Assembly: GCA_030141605.1 (NCBI GenBank)
Contig: JAQGDQ010000102.1
Span: 511,266-575,265, forward strand
DNA from: Tubiluchus corallicola
Lineage: Eukaryota; Priapulida; Priapulimorpha; Priapulimorphida; Tubiluchidae
DNA: 64,000 bases
Reading direction: 5' to 3'
Part shown: positions 13,150 to 27,800 of the stretch, piece by piece
Layout of the letters: each line of letters starts with the position of its first letter
Position numbering within the stretch: the first letter of the stretch is position 1
Notes under the pieces: generated by a model
The model's database searches: none
Told to the model about the DNA's origin: nothing
The model's input: the letters and a program-made list of their open reading frames with translations, nothing else
Made by a program: the position numbers and the translations under genes

Positions 13150-16100
13150 CATAATAATAATAATAATTTACTGAATATTTAAAATGCATTAATATTAAAA
13201 ATGGACAAATGCATTTTACATATGTAAGATATTAACACATAAGCAGTACATATACAATAGGCTAATATAGATAAAACTAAAATCATAGTACATGTATATA
13301 AAAATCACTAGAAACTAGCTATAATTAAATCCATAAGTCAAAATTAAATCTTTAAAATAATTAAAAAGGCTTCTTTATAAAAACAAGTTTAAAGGAATGA
13401 TTTGAACTTTTAAACATTATTGACTTTACGTGCATCAATTCATAAATCATTCCATGATTTTGGTGCCGCTACGCTATATCTATGAGAACCACATGTGACT
13501 GAATTATAACTAGATACCAACAAAAACAAATGCATATCTTAGAGCATTTTAACGAACAAGAAAGTTCTTTACTTACATAAAGCTAAAAAAAATATGTCTT
13601 GAAATTTTGTATCTCTGACATGCCATCTTATTGCATACAGAGCTTGCATTAGCAGTAACACTTTATAAAACTTGTAAATTTAAACTCACGTGATGACCGC
13701 TAGGTGCAGCCATTTTGATGGTCAGTCTGTGAGTAAGAAATTTACGCAAACAAAAATAAAATAACAAAAAGTTTTAATAAATGTTCATCAGAGCATTTGC
13801 AGCACACTTTTCACTAACTAAGCAAAGGTATAATTTGGTTTATTTTGCCAAAAAGATTAATATTAAACTTCTTATGTACTTTGTACTTTGGGACGTATTT
13901 TGAATAATTCTCATTTTCTTCCTCTTTAATGCAGGTTAATATACAGAATACTACGCATAACTCGAAACCCCGGTGTAACTTTAATTATCGTGTAACTTCC
14001 CGAGTTCCCGATTCGCAAGAATGTGACTGAAATTACCTTGTCTATCTCAAACAGCCTCGGAAGCGAGAAGTCCTATTCGACTGTGTGCACCACATTACAA
14101 TTTTAACTGCTACTTTCGGCAAAAATTCTAAGACTTCTTCAGTGGCCTGCCCCCCCCCCCCATTATTTACAAAATGTCAAAAATTTTAAGGGTTTCAGCA
14201 GCTTGTAATGAGACCAATAAGGTGTAAAATTTTGAGGAACGGTGAAATCTTCCACTGTAGGCATGATATGCGATTATATATACACAATTACACATAGGGA
14301 TGATTATTGATTGAATCTATTGTCTAATTGTTGCATTGATTATCCTCTGCTCTCGTGGCTATGCCGCTAGGTAATTGGCCATTGGCCCCTTGCACTGGGC
14401 CAATGATATTGCTTCCCCCTTTCCTATATAAACACTTGCAGTGTTGGCTGGATTAGAAAGCCGATTCTCTCTGAATAAATTGTGGTGCGTCTCCTTACAC
14501 TTAGAAAAAATTTAGTCATTATCAACAGTCAAGTAATTTTTAATTTTAATTAAATTTCTGTAGCTATAGCTTTAAGTTAAATGCCAGTTGGGAATAAATA
14601 AATCCTTTTTTTTGCACGCAAAATACTGGTGTGGGAATTCAAAATTATATGTTTTTAAACAGTTAAGTTCCGCCATTATATACAGTCGGGCCCCCCTAAT
14701 TTTTTTTGATGTACGACGCCCCTGGACTTGTTGTGTTACGTTTAGCATATTGCTGCACACAACATAGCATAACGAACGTGGTTTAATGTGGATCACAATA
14801 TTATTATTGCACAATTCTATTAACCATGGACTACAATAGAGGTAGACCAGTCATTTTATTTTTTAGCATTCATAAAAATTCTTTGATATTTCATTAAATG
14901 CGCAGTTTCTCATTTGGCTGTACTGTTACTAGTGTATTGTCCAACGTTGATGAGTGACTCAATCTTAATTTTCTCATAAGCATTGTCTAACTCATACTGT
15001 CGAATAACTCGTACAATTTCTCTGGTCCCGAGATGTTTGAGTTATACGCAGTCTACTGTATCACAAAGAGTTGGGAAAAACCATTCGCCGGCAGTTAACC
15101 GACTTCCAGGAAGTTCGTTAACAGTCGCATAAATTAAGATAAATTTCAACTCATTTTGGGTTAACTGCACATCACCAAAATCTGGCAGTTAATTACAGGT
15201 ATTCATTCGCTGGTTACCTGGCAAATGCAGGTAAGGAGAAGTAATTACAAAGCATCTTGTTCCCAGGCTGGTAGCTCCGGTACTTCGCAAAACTGGCTTT
15301 TCTCAAAGCAGATATAATGGCGGCGTCAGACTCCTGCAACTTTGGCGAGGAATTCTGAAAAAAAACATTATTCACTCACCATTATATAGTAACATAACTT
15401 TATTCACTCTCCACTACAAAATGATATTCTGTAGCCATCATGGCAAACCAACATTATTCACTCATTATTACATAGTGAAATAACATTATTCACTCACTAA
15501 TGCATAGCAAAATAACACTATTCACACACTAACATATAGCAAAATAACATTATTCACACACTAGTGCACAACAAAATAACATTATTCACCCACAATTACA
15601 TAATATAGAATAATGTTATTGCCTAACCACAACAGTATAATATAACATTATTCACTCACTAAATGCCTTTATCACTTGTCTACAAATTGTAACATTCACT
15701 CACCATCACATGGTCGAAGGCATCCTGATTATCTTGCAATAACAAGTTCATGATATCGGACGCTAACGAAATCATGTCCATGTTGCTAGGCACCGGAAGA
15801 CATTGTTCGTTGCTTGGCAACGGTCTGCAGGGTAAAAAGCTATTGGCTAGTTGCCGACAGAGCGGACAGAGGTACTCTCCCTTTTCAGGTTTGAAAGGCT
15901 TGTGGCTATCTTGATGTACTGAATCCTAGCAATTAAAACCGAAAAATTTGAAGAATGAAAGACTAATATTCCCTATATCTAACTGCGCCGAACGTTTGAA
16001 CAAATTTCCGTTAAGAAAATTTCGATGGTGTGTTCAGACTAGCTCGTAGCACTGCAATACATTGTCAATTTATAATCGTATAAGGTGTATTTTGTAGTAT

Positions 16101-19100
16101 TGTGCTAATTGGATGAACAAATAAAACTATCTATCTGTACTCGAGCTTACAACAAACTGCCATATAATAATACTGCCGTTTATTAGGACCACTTATTGCT
16201 GGCCCGAGATGGTTTCATTAAAGTCAAACTAAACTCTCACTATAATATAAGCTTTTACAACTTGAAATCCTACTCTCATTATGAATATTCAATTTATTTC
16301 ATGATAAATTTACTGTAAAACTTGTTTCTTTTGATTTTTTATCACTTTGTTGTTAGCGGTATTAAATTTCAAGAACCGCCATTTTTTTGTGCGAGACAAA
16401 GAACACTATGAGTACAGTCACGAGATCACCAAAGATCAGTAAACAAACATTGGTAACCACAGACACTTTCAGTACCTCGTTCATCATTCTCATTCACTCG
16501 CGCCAAAGATGTGAAACATGGCGATCTTTACGGCAATGCACATGTTCGAAATTCGACAAAAAAGGCAAGTTATTTACTTAGTCATAGTCTCTTTTGTTTA
16601 ATAATAACTGCGGTTACATAGGATTTAAATGATGACTGCTGTAGATGCAATATACGTACCCTCAAAGATTCTGTATAGGAATGAAGGCAGTCTAAATGCA
16701 GATAGTGTCCGCAAGTTTGCACGAGTACGCCACCTTCATAGTTCATGTTCAGTGATAGCGAACAGGATTTCTGAAAAAAGTTACTGAATTAAATTCAAAA
16801 TCAATGGCATCACAATGACGGAGAAGCGTGAGAGACGTACAAAATAAGTTGAATAAATAACAATTTCTATTCTTGTAGGTTTTTTTGACACCACTTCACT
16901 TATATGTGACTTTTACTCACAACTTCTATAGAAAATAATGTACAAACACTGAGATACGTTTCAAGGACAAAAACCAATAATGTTTAGTACATATAAAATG
17001 TTTTAAGGCTATTTTGCATAACATTTCTTACTATTCAAATTATTCCCACTCAAAAACCCTTGTCAGTCTTACCTATAGCCAGTTCTTTAAACCGTCAACT
17101 CGGCAAAAAGGCAACTAGAATTCAGGTGTTTCATGACTAATAATGACCGGTAACTTTTAACAGCATATTCAGACTAGTAAGTCTTCTGTCACGTGTTTTC
17201 TCTCTGACAGCAAACTTGCAAGGGCGAACTCTTGAGCGAGTTACTGTCGGCAAGAAATTGTGGCAGTTGATTTACTGTCTAGTGGGAATGCCTTGGTGAG
17301 TTATTCTCGACACTTCTCGCAGTGAATAGAGAAGTGAGTGTTAGATCGTGGTTACACTCAGAGAGTAACCGACAGCAAGTTTTAACAAGCTTGCCGAGTT
17401 TACAGGGCGACAAAACACTCCATAAGCCCTCAGCAGTCAGATAGTGAACAGTCATTAAGTGAGGACTTACAGTATTCCACTCGTTTTTCAAGAACAAAAA
17501 AACATTTGTCATTCTGCTGCACTAGAAAGAAAATTACGGTTCACGGGATGTTAATGATAACGGTACGTATCGATAAATGTCGATTATCATATCGATAATT
17601 ATGGATTATCGCATCCATAGGAAAAATTAGTTTTTATCGTTATTGCATCAATATTGTTCTATCAATATCGTTAGAGTATCGAATTTGATGTGTATCGCTG
17701 CATATCGCCGACCATGATGATTTCATGTTACTTTTCCATTTATGCGCTAGAATTACGAAAAAAAAATTGAAAAACGAGTTATTTATAAGGTCGTCTGAAT
17801 AATCATCTTGTACTTTCTTCCTGTGACACTGGCTGTCTTCAAATGGTTTATTGTTGCACAAATGCCAAGTGTGGTAATTTTAGAGAGATTTTTGAAGTTA
17901 CGTTCAGGGAGTGCAGCTCACATATTCATAGTACTTTGCGACTAAAAAAAGCGACTAAAATTTTTATCGTTTGAAATAATTCATCGTATCATTTTGCAAC
18001 TATCATTTTTATCGTTTAAAATAATTTATCGTATCATTTTGCAACTATCATTTTTATCGTTTAAAATAATTTATCGTATCATTTTGCGATTATCATTTTT
18101 ATCTTTTAAAATAATTCATCGTTTCATTTTGCGACCATCATTTTTATCGTTTAAAATAATTCATTGTTTCATTTTGCTACCTCATTTTTAGCATTCAAAA
18201 TAATTCATTGTATCGTTTTGCGATTATCATTTTTATCGTTTAAAATAATTTATCGTATCATTGGCGTTATCATATCGCCAAATGTGTATCGTTTAAAATC
18301 CTTATTTCAAGCCTCAGGAATAAGAACAATACTGACATTATACTACCTCGTGAAAGAACTTCTGAAGCTGCGTCCATCTGACCGCAGCTGCCGTACCGCA
18401 ATCACCATGGTAAAAACAGTCCGTCTTCTCATCAACTGGCAAGCTTCTGGCTTGATCGGCATTTGCTATGTGTGACCTTCGACCTAAAACTGGAATAACC
18501 ATCATTTATCTATTAAATGCAAGGCAGTAATAATGGCAGTGTGTTTTTGGGTACTGCATTGTTATTGGCTAGTAAAACGTCTATAAGGAACTTTATTAAA
18601 ACAAACACGAACTACCAGAAACTGCCATTAAAACAAGAACATAAAACATAGTTAAGGGGAATGCATATCTTCATTCAATTCAATTCAATTTATTTATCTC
18701 TTTATAGTGTTACAATACAACATGACTAATAAAATAATCTCTAATAAATTTTGAAAAATGGTTAAAATGTATAGATAGATCTAGAACTAGAGAAAGGATA
18801 GCGAAAAGACTATGAAGTCACCTAGTCTGCTATCCTTTACCGAATATAGATAAAAACATTTTTTAGGCACTGGTGGGCATTAATGTTATCAGTTTAATTT
18901 ATGAAACATTAGTAATTTTTAAAATTATGACGATTTCTATATAATCCAGAGAAAAGAATATACATGTAGTTTAATTAGCGGGCAACAAAATAAGGTTAAT
19001 CTTGATTAAACTAAAAATTGCATTTAGATTTTATGTGAAATACAGGTCAAAATTATTATGAAATGATAAAAACACTTTGGGTTAATAATGATATTAATCA

Positions 19101-20594
19101 TTACAACAGCGATTAGCATATCAGGGTTTTGCCTGCGCTTTGGGGGGTGAGGAACGGTGTCGCTTTTCGGAAGAAGTTTGCAGTAAAAATGGTGGAAACA
19201 ATAAGCACTCGCTGCAATTTTTTACAATGCTGACACAATCTTTTTCCCGCATCTATTTTTTTGACTTGTTGTTTTAAAACATCTCTATCTTTGGAAATGT
19301 CCAAGGAAATGACCTGATGCTTTTGCCATTTGTACATAAGCGTTTGTAGCGTCAGTGTGGAAATTTTCAACCAATTCATAGTCAACCAGCCTTTTCATCT
19401 AATAATATCGCAATCAGAGCTCATCATATTTTTTGCGCCACCTGGTATAAGCTACAGCAAGTCCAGACCAACCTTACGCTTTACTGGTTTATTTCAGAGA
19501 ACTAAATTTTTTTAAAACCGAACTTGAATTCTGAGCTTCACCTTCACTCAAATTCACAAAATGTTGGAAAAATAAGAAGTAAGAAAATTGCAAAAATTAC
19601 TTTGATATACTACCAAATACATCAAAAATACCACACCAATTCAATGTCCACATTCACCATAAAAAGCACGGATCGTACTTTAGACCAATGGGAAATGAGG
19701 AGACATTTTATTTAAATGCTAACGTTTTTGTTAATGTGTAATATAAGCTCATCAACAACTGCTTACCACTGGTAGGAGATAACATCGTAACCATGCCAAC
19801 CGGTCTGTCTTCCGTCGACGCCGTAGTCTGACCACAAATCACGCAATCGTACTTGTCTGTCATAACCTCCACTTCTTCCTCTGCTGCTCCCATGTCTGGC
19901 TGCATCATGGATTCCCCCTCTGCCTCCTCAGTCTCCATCGTCTGCTCCAAAAACTTTTTTTGTCTGCCGGCGAATTCTTCCATCAGCCGCTTCTGTCGCT
20001 CTCTTGCCTTGCGTTTTCTACAGCAAATAAACAATTGGCGATTTAATAAAAAATAAAAAATAATGACAACCGATAAAGGTTTGTGTCACTGGGTTTCTCT
20101 TTATCACTAAACATTTTACAGCTTCTCCGACATTTTCTGCACTACTAGCAATACTTAAAGGAAGAGGCGAGCCTCACTAGATTATCGAGGTGGCGCCACC
20201 GTATCATAACTCAATTTTATTTCTTGTCTCTGTTTTAAATGTTAAATAAGAAGTTTTATTAAGTTTTATTAACTGTTAATATAATACTAGTAGCCAGCTA
20301 ACTTAATGCTAACATAATTTTGTCTTTATCAATATTTTTTAGGCTTTAGACAGTGTGTATGTGAAGTTTTTTTGTAAAACGAGCATTTTTAATGTAAAAT
20401 GGCAATTTTAAATAAAAGACTGTTGTTGTTGTTCTTTTTCTTTTTCTTACTGTTGTTGTTGCTGCTATTGCTGTTGCTGCTGTTGCTCTTGTTGTTGTTT
20501 TTGCTGCTACTGCTGTAGCTGCTATTGTTGTTTCTGCTGTTGTTGTTTCTGCTGCTACTGCTGTTGCTGTTTTTGCTGCTACTGCTGTTGCTGC

Positions 20595-20625
<31 letters not shown>

Positions 20626-21695
20626 GCAGCGGTTGCTGTTGTCGTTGTTGTCTTTGCTGCCATTGCTGTTGTTCTTTTTCTTTTTCTTACTGTTGTTGTT
20701 GTTTTATTGTTGTTGTTGCTGTTGCTGTTGTTAACAAACGTGCAGATAACAAAAGTATAAAAAACACTCACCATATTTAGACCTGTTACACAACATAAAC
20801 ATGCATACCGGCGACTGTAAGCTATACTTCTTTAATGTGCCTTTTCAACGGCTGTACTCAGTGGTAGAGCTCAGTGTTTTGTTCAAATCATGAGTTAAAT
20901 TTTCATGTGTGCAATAATACTGACAAATGACAATAATTCTGCCTAATGCGATACCATTTTCAACCTCGTTAAATGATAAAATTTATAAATCTTAATCCAA
21001 GGTTACTAAAGTGCTGAACTGCACAAGTAAAACATCGCTTACACGAGTTGCACTTAAACGAATAGTGATACCCCATACCTTTCCTCCTTTGCCATTTGAG
21101 CCTGATTAGTGACTGAGACTTTTGGTCTTTGGGCCTCACAGATTTCTTCAATTCTCTGAGCACTAGCAGCACTTAACACTGAAACTGAAAGCAAACAGGT
21201 TTGTCATTTAACTGTTTCTGGACACATCTGACATTTGTAATTAGATATCGTTCAATGATTAGGAAATAAATCAATAATTCTACAGCACAAATCGTGACAA
21301 CGGAATCTCGTGTTTTGTTGGCTAGTTCAGATGTTTAACACCAGGTGGCACACATCTAGAGTGATTAATGAAACCAACTTAATCCAAGCTCAGAAAGGGC
21401 ACTTACTCTTTACGAGGTGTAAGTTAAAACGATCTAGCATTAAAAGAACAGGTAAAATTATGGTTTGAATTAGCCACTGCAATAGTGGTGTACTGGAATC
21501 GAGAAAGTACATAGAAAAATGAGCCAGGTGGCGTAAGGAACCACTGCAAGCATCTATGGCTGAGACAATGCCTTTAAAACTGACATGTTTTCTACATTTG
21601 AAATGTTTCGGGAACCTGTAGCAACTAAAATGAATTTTTTAGCATGAACAATTTCCCGTGCTTCAAGATGTTTAATCACTTTCGTATCAAAATTT

Positions 21696-21728
<33 letters not shown>

Positions 21729-21752
21729 GTAGTAGTAGTAGTAGTAGTAGTA

Positions 21753-21821
<69 letters not shown>

Positions 21822-21856
21822 GTAGTAGTAGTAGTAGTAATAATAATAATAATAAC

Positions 21857-21890
<34 letters not shown>

Positions 21891-24800
21891 GCTTCCTTTA
21901 GGACATAGTTTAGGGATAATACATTAAGTAGCTCAATACTTATTTCCAAAGTGATTTCAACTATTATTACATGCACGTTACTTCTATAAACCCGGCGTGC
22001 TTGGTCGAAGAACCAGCGGTACAATTTTTCAAGTCTTTGATATGACACGGTTGGGAGTTTAACCTGCGACCTTCCGGGTGGGAAGCGAGCAGGCTACCAT
22101 TGAGTTATACATCGCAGGAGGCTAGGTATTTTATCAACTGTATCGAAACTTCAAGAGATTATTTTGATGTAAATTAAATATTTTTAGTACGAAGGCCCTT
22201 CAGGAAACAATAACAAACCTTAAGATATGAGCCCACTCAACCTACGAACAACAACTATAACAAACAGAAATATAAGAACGCTAATGTTTACTTTTCTTGG
22301 TAATAGATGGCGACATCGACTAGAATACAGAGGAAATAAAATACAGTAGGCGCTGCTTAATAGACTCATTTTGGGATGGAAACCTTCTGACTCCATTAAC
22401 CGGCTGAATCTATTAGTGGTGGTTGTAGTATTACCAGTACAGAAGTATTTGTCTCATCACTCTTCAGCTTAGTATGCACTGCAATGGCTGCAAGAGCTTT
22501 AAATTCTTATTTTTCAAAATCAACTGTGTGCTCTTAGTTGCACTGTGAAATTTACTGCCAGATTACTGCCACAGCAACAGTTAACCGAATTAAGTGTTCT
22601 GTAAGAAGCAGCAAGAGCTTCAAATAGAAACTGCTCGCCATATGATTAAAAGTTTAGCTTCCATAAATGCTTGGGCAACAAGGCGAACTATGGTACACGA
22701 GCGGGAGACAGATTCAAAGCAAAACTTTCGCGCTAGTATATTAGCACATGATAAGCGTACCTACTTATGAACAAAACAGTACTTAATATGATTGTTTCTG
22801 TGCATAGTATAGTGCACAAAAGCAAACTAAGATGACATAAAAGTCATAAAAGCTTATTAGTCACAGGAAAGCATCTTATTGAAGCATGTGAAGCAAAAAT
22901 ATTGAGTCAATTATGCGAAGTTATTTGAGTCTATTATCGACAGTTTTTATGTACATTAGAATAGAAGCCGCCCATACCAGGCATTTTTGAGTCAATTAAG
23001 TGATTGAGTCTGTTAACCGTGAGACTATTAAGCAGTATATATTTCTACATACATTATAGTGCACAAATGCAAAATAAAAATGACATAAAAGTAGTAAAAG
23101 CTCTTTGATCACACACAAGTGTCTAATTTTAAGTTCCCGAAGCAAAAATATTGAGTCAATTATGCTGAGTTATTTGTTTCAATTGTCAATGGTTGAATAG
23201 GAACATTTTTGAATTAATTTGGCGACTGTTTCTATTAATCGAAAGTCAAACATAAACTGCGCCTACTGTAATTATGTAAGGATACCATAGGTAGCGCCAT
23301 CTATTGCAGGATTTGCAAAGAAAAAAATGCATATTAGAAAACTTTCCTTCGTAGTGCCAAAACCTACCTTTATCTAACAGCTGTCCAATGAAAAATGCCC
23401 CATCACCGATTTGCCCGGTCACTTCGTCCAACTTCTGACCGTTTGTCCGCTGCCTCTGGCTGCGAGGTACGTAAGAACATTTCTTCTCGGACAGCTTGGC
23501 ATGGAGTTTGATTAACAGTGACAAGATACTTTCGTTGATCTCAATGACTTCCTAGAAACAATAAACTGCCATGTTTGAACAAGAGAACATCAGGCTGCAC
23601 GTTAGTAAAGTGCTGATAATACCAACTATTAGCAATTAAAGTGACTTGTAATCAGTAAAAATTACGAAAATGGCAAAAAGAAAACAGCATTCAGCTTTTC
23701 AGTTATATTCATTCTGATTTTCACAGAACTACTTCTCTTTGGAATTCACTATAAACATCATGAGATATATTTCAACTAAAATTTTGTACATTTACTAGCA
23801 TCAAACAAATCCGTCAAAAATGTTTCTAAACTGTTTAGTTAAAAACAAGAAATGCCTGGTTGAGATTAATAAGCTAAAGGGATTAACTCATTATTTTAGC
23901 ATTTTTACAATGCCCTACCACACTTGCAAGTATGTTTTATCTAATTGCTTTGTTTCAGAACAGTAAACTTCCACAATCAAACAAAAGATCAAAGCCAGCA
24001 ATGACAATAAAAGCAATCTCAAGATCTATCCAATCATAGTCTTACAAGACCACAAATTATGATGTGAAAGAGTATAAAACCTCGGAGGAAGTAGCCCCGT
24101 CCTGCACGTCAACAGCAATAGTCGAAGAGATGCCCCCTTTTCGTTTTTTGGGTGAATCCGTTTTGCTGGTTTCTTTGCTGCTAGTGGCATCTCCCTTAGA
24201 CTCATCAGTTTCCATTCCTAGAGCAATTAACAGTGTATAAAATTAATCAACGCTCCTAACGTTCTTAAAGAAAAATGCAAAGCAAGCATCAGTTTATTTT
24301 GATACACAATTAAAAATACTGAAGTCACTACACAATTACACCAAAATTGAATTTATTGCCAAGCGGTTTCGAATAAACTGTTCATTGTCCAGGCATCTAA
24401 AAAAAAGAAGTTTACTAGAATTTAGAAACAACATCGAAACACAATTCAGTAGTTAGATAGCCAAAAGATATATGATAAACCATTATACAGATAACTTAGC
24501 AATTTACCATGTAGATTACATATCTTGATTGGTATGAAACTATGCTATACTCCACAAACAAGCAGCTGAACTACTGAACTGCATTACGATGTTGTTTCTA
24601 AATTCTGGTAAATTTCTTTGTTTTAGATGCCTTGACAATGAACAGTGTGTTCGAAACCGGTCGGCAATAAATTCAATTTTGGTGTAGTTACATCTATTTG
24701 CAAAATATGGTCAAATCAATTCTACTACACAATTTACACAAAATAAAAATCATACTAAAATACAAAGAGATATTTTCATCAATATACAAAATGAAAATCA

Positions 24801-27800
24801 TACTAAAATACAAAAGAAATTTATCATCATCATACAAAAAAAATCGTACTTAAAATACAAAAGAAATTTATCATCATTTTTGGCTCAAGCCAAATGAATT
24901 CAGCTCTGTTTGTGTTTGAACGTTGCCGCTTTTCGTAGTAGTGCCGGTGGTACTAACACAAATTTCCGCAGCTTAGTAACGTTCACTCAGAAATATCGTA
25001 AATTTAGCTAGCTTCTAAACATTTGCCACTGTGGTTGAGGTTCAGGGATTTGTATCAACAACAAAGAAAAATGTTATAGAAATTCTTCTATTAAAAAACT
25101 GAACTGGAGTACAATCATACTGACCTTTGACCCCGTGGGCAGCCAGAAAATGTTTCGCTCTTCGTTCTATCTTCTCCAGCTCAGCGAACATGCGACCGTG
25201 CTCATTTTCGCTAGATGGTATCGCGATCGAGCTGATGCTGTGTCGGATGTTGGTCAGGATGCAGTTGCTAGGAAACCAGGCATCGTACTGCATGTCAGGC
25301 GCACGGTACGCAACCGTGGTCTGAAGGAAAGTTTACGCATAAAATTGATTTTTTCGAGTAGACAATAAATTGCAACATCAGAAAAGTTTAATTTTATTTA
25401 AGATTGTTGAGATATAAAATAAAGTAGTAATGAATGAATATATGTATGAATGTATGTATGAGTGTATGTATGAATATATATATGAATGAATGAGTATAAT
25501 AAATGAATGCAGAAACTATGCCATCATATATTTCGGCATAATTATCAGACCAGTCAGCTCTCACATTAGGTATGAGTCACACTCACACACAACTTCACAC
25601 GTAAGTTTGCAAATCACCTGGCTTCCTTTGCCCTGAGCACCAACAGTGACACAATTAGTAGTACTACTCTCATCTATGCGATCAAGCATCTCACGGCGCA
25701 AGTACAATGCAAAATCGTATCAAAATTGAAAATGAAGCACTTTCGAGGGCTATTGAATTTCTTCACGTATACAAAAGAACATATTTACATATGTGTAAAG
25801 CCTAGTGAACTGCAATAACAGCATAAGAAAGGTCAATAGTACCCAAAAGTTGGCTTAATTTTATTTACTTTTGTCACATTTGTTTAATATTTTGAATTCG
25901 ACACCCAAAAATGCAAAAAAAATTTCTGGGGCATTTATCTGCCCCCGAACCCCCGCCTGAAGTCTGCAGCTCTATTAATTATTAATGGTAACTATGAAGA
26001 AGACCTTAGTTACAGAGCAAATTATTTATACTCATGCATTCCCGTGATCCCAACACCTTGTTTCTTCTTTCATGAACCGCTTCATCAATCATTCTGTTCT
26101 TCTAGTTTGCATTAATATCGAACACATCATAACCAACCTGTCCCATCCTTTCGCACACCCGCTATTCAACAACACGTTACAGAACCCTTCTTAATTTCAT
26201 TCTTACCTAAACAGTGACTAACAATTTTTGAAATTGTTTGCCTATGCAACTTATAATTGATATATCTATTCTCTGAAAGGCTTTAATATAGCTTTTATCC
26301 TGTTAGCCAATCAGCATTTGATTAATTATCTTTGTTCTTATTCAAATACATAAATAATGTTTCTTTTCTCAAAAAAATAATGTCAAGATAACTCATAATT
26401 TTTGAAATTGATTAATACAGCTTACGAAAGGTAAATCAAGACGACAGCGCACGTTTAGAGCAGAAAATATTTTCTGATGTCTCTGTCAAGACAAAGTCAA
26501 TAAGAAATTATAGAATTGAAACTTGTGACAACAAAGTTATCATAATCAAGGTGTGGCGATTACCTGGTCTTGTAAGCAAGCGGCGGATGTATCTACGGCA
26601 AATTCGAGAAGGTATATCGTGAGGTACATGATCTGTTCCGGCAAGTTGGGCTCCTTCACAGCCTGAAAAACGAAATATAAGATTGCAAAAAAGCCAAACT
26701 TGAACAGGTCCTACTCTAGCTTGCAACGATGATACATTGTTCTGTGCACGTAATGAAGAATGATACAAATTATTGGCTTCGTAAACTGGAATACCAATTA
26801 ACTTTGAATTACAATAGTCAAGCCTAAAGCATGAAGAAGTTGCTCAGTCATCCCCAAATACAGTAGCGGCTCGTAGCTGAAATTAGTGGGGGTGCTGCTT
26901 CAGAAATTTTTTAGCCATTGTTTTAATACTGTGTAAAACGAAATAAAGATAAATAAATAGTTTAAAGTTTAAACGAATAGTTTATACAAAAACATATGTA
27001 ATTTTAATGTTTTAACTGTAATTTTAAACAAACAAACATACGAAAATTTATACATAAACTTAATAAAATCCTAAACAAAAAATATTTTTTGCTTACTAAT
27101 TTCGTAAACTGTCATGTTTCAAGCTTGATCTATTTACAGTAAGCACGGGACAACTGACAACAAACTGTGTGAGCGACAGTACTTTCTCTACCTGGGCTCA
27201 GACATGTGCACACAACAGCCAAACACCATGTTACTGGAGCGCACTGTGCTGGGCTGTGAAGCAAACAGTACTACCCTCACATGCTCTGGTTCCATAGAAG
27301 AATAAAGAAAGAACTAAAGAAAAGAGATTTCTTATATTGAATATTATAGAAAATATTGAGTGAAAATAGGGGGTGCTGCAGTTCCGCAGTACCTAGACAC
27401 GCACCGCTACTGCCCATATATCTGGAGAGCGACAGCACTTACCCTGTACAACAAGCTGAAAATAATCCCGTGCATGGTCTTACAATGAAGTAAATTAAGC
27501 AAACGACTGTAGGCGCTCAGAGGAGGGTTAGGTCGACGAAATGGCGGCCAGGCTGACTGGCCGGAGTCGATTTTCCCACTGTGAACTAAACTGAAAAAAA
27601 GAAAGAATTATGAATTATGTCGATAAAAGTAATTTTCCAAATCTATTGAAGCTTTTTTTTGAATTTACATATAGACACGAAAAAATTTTTTAGAAGAAAG
27701 TGTGTGCACCAATTTGCGTGTCAGGAAATGCAATTACGTCAACTGTAGATGATAGAAGTTAGTTCCCACATAGAACGCTGCCAATACTAGGCCGACAATA

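Noticed and set aside
12623-13189. Long open frames rich in Tyr, Asn and Ile
   Set aside because: These are translations of the AAT microsatellite in several frames. The real coding part is only UBR3 exon 29.
18347-18483. Apparent one-base frameshift in UBR3 exon 25
   Set aside because: It came from misreading one base. On recount the 137-nt exon is open throughout and both phases agree.
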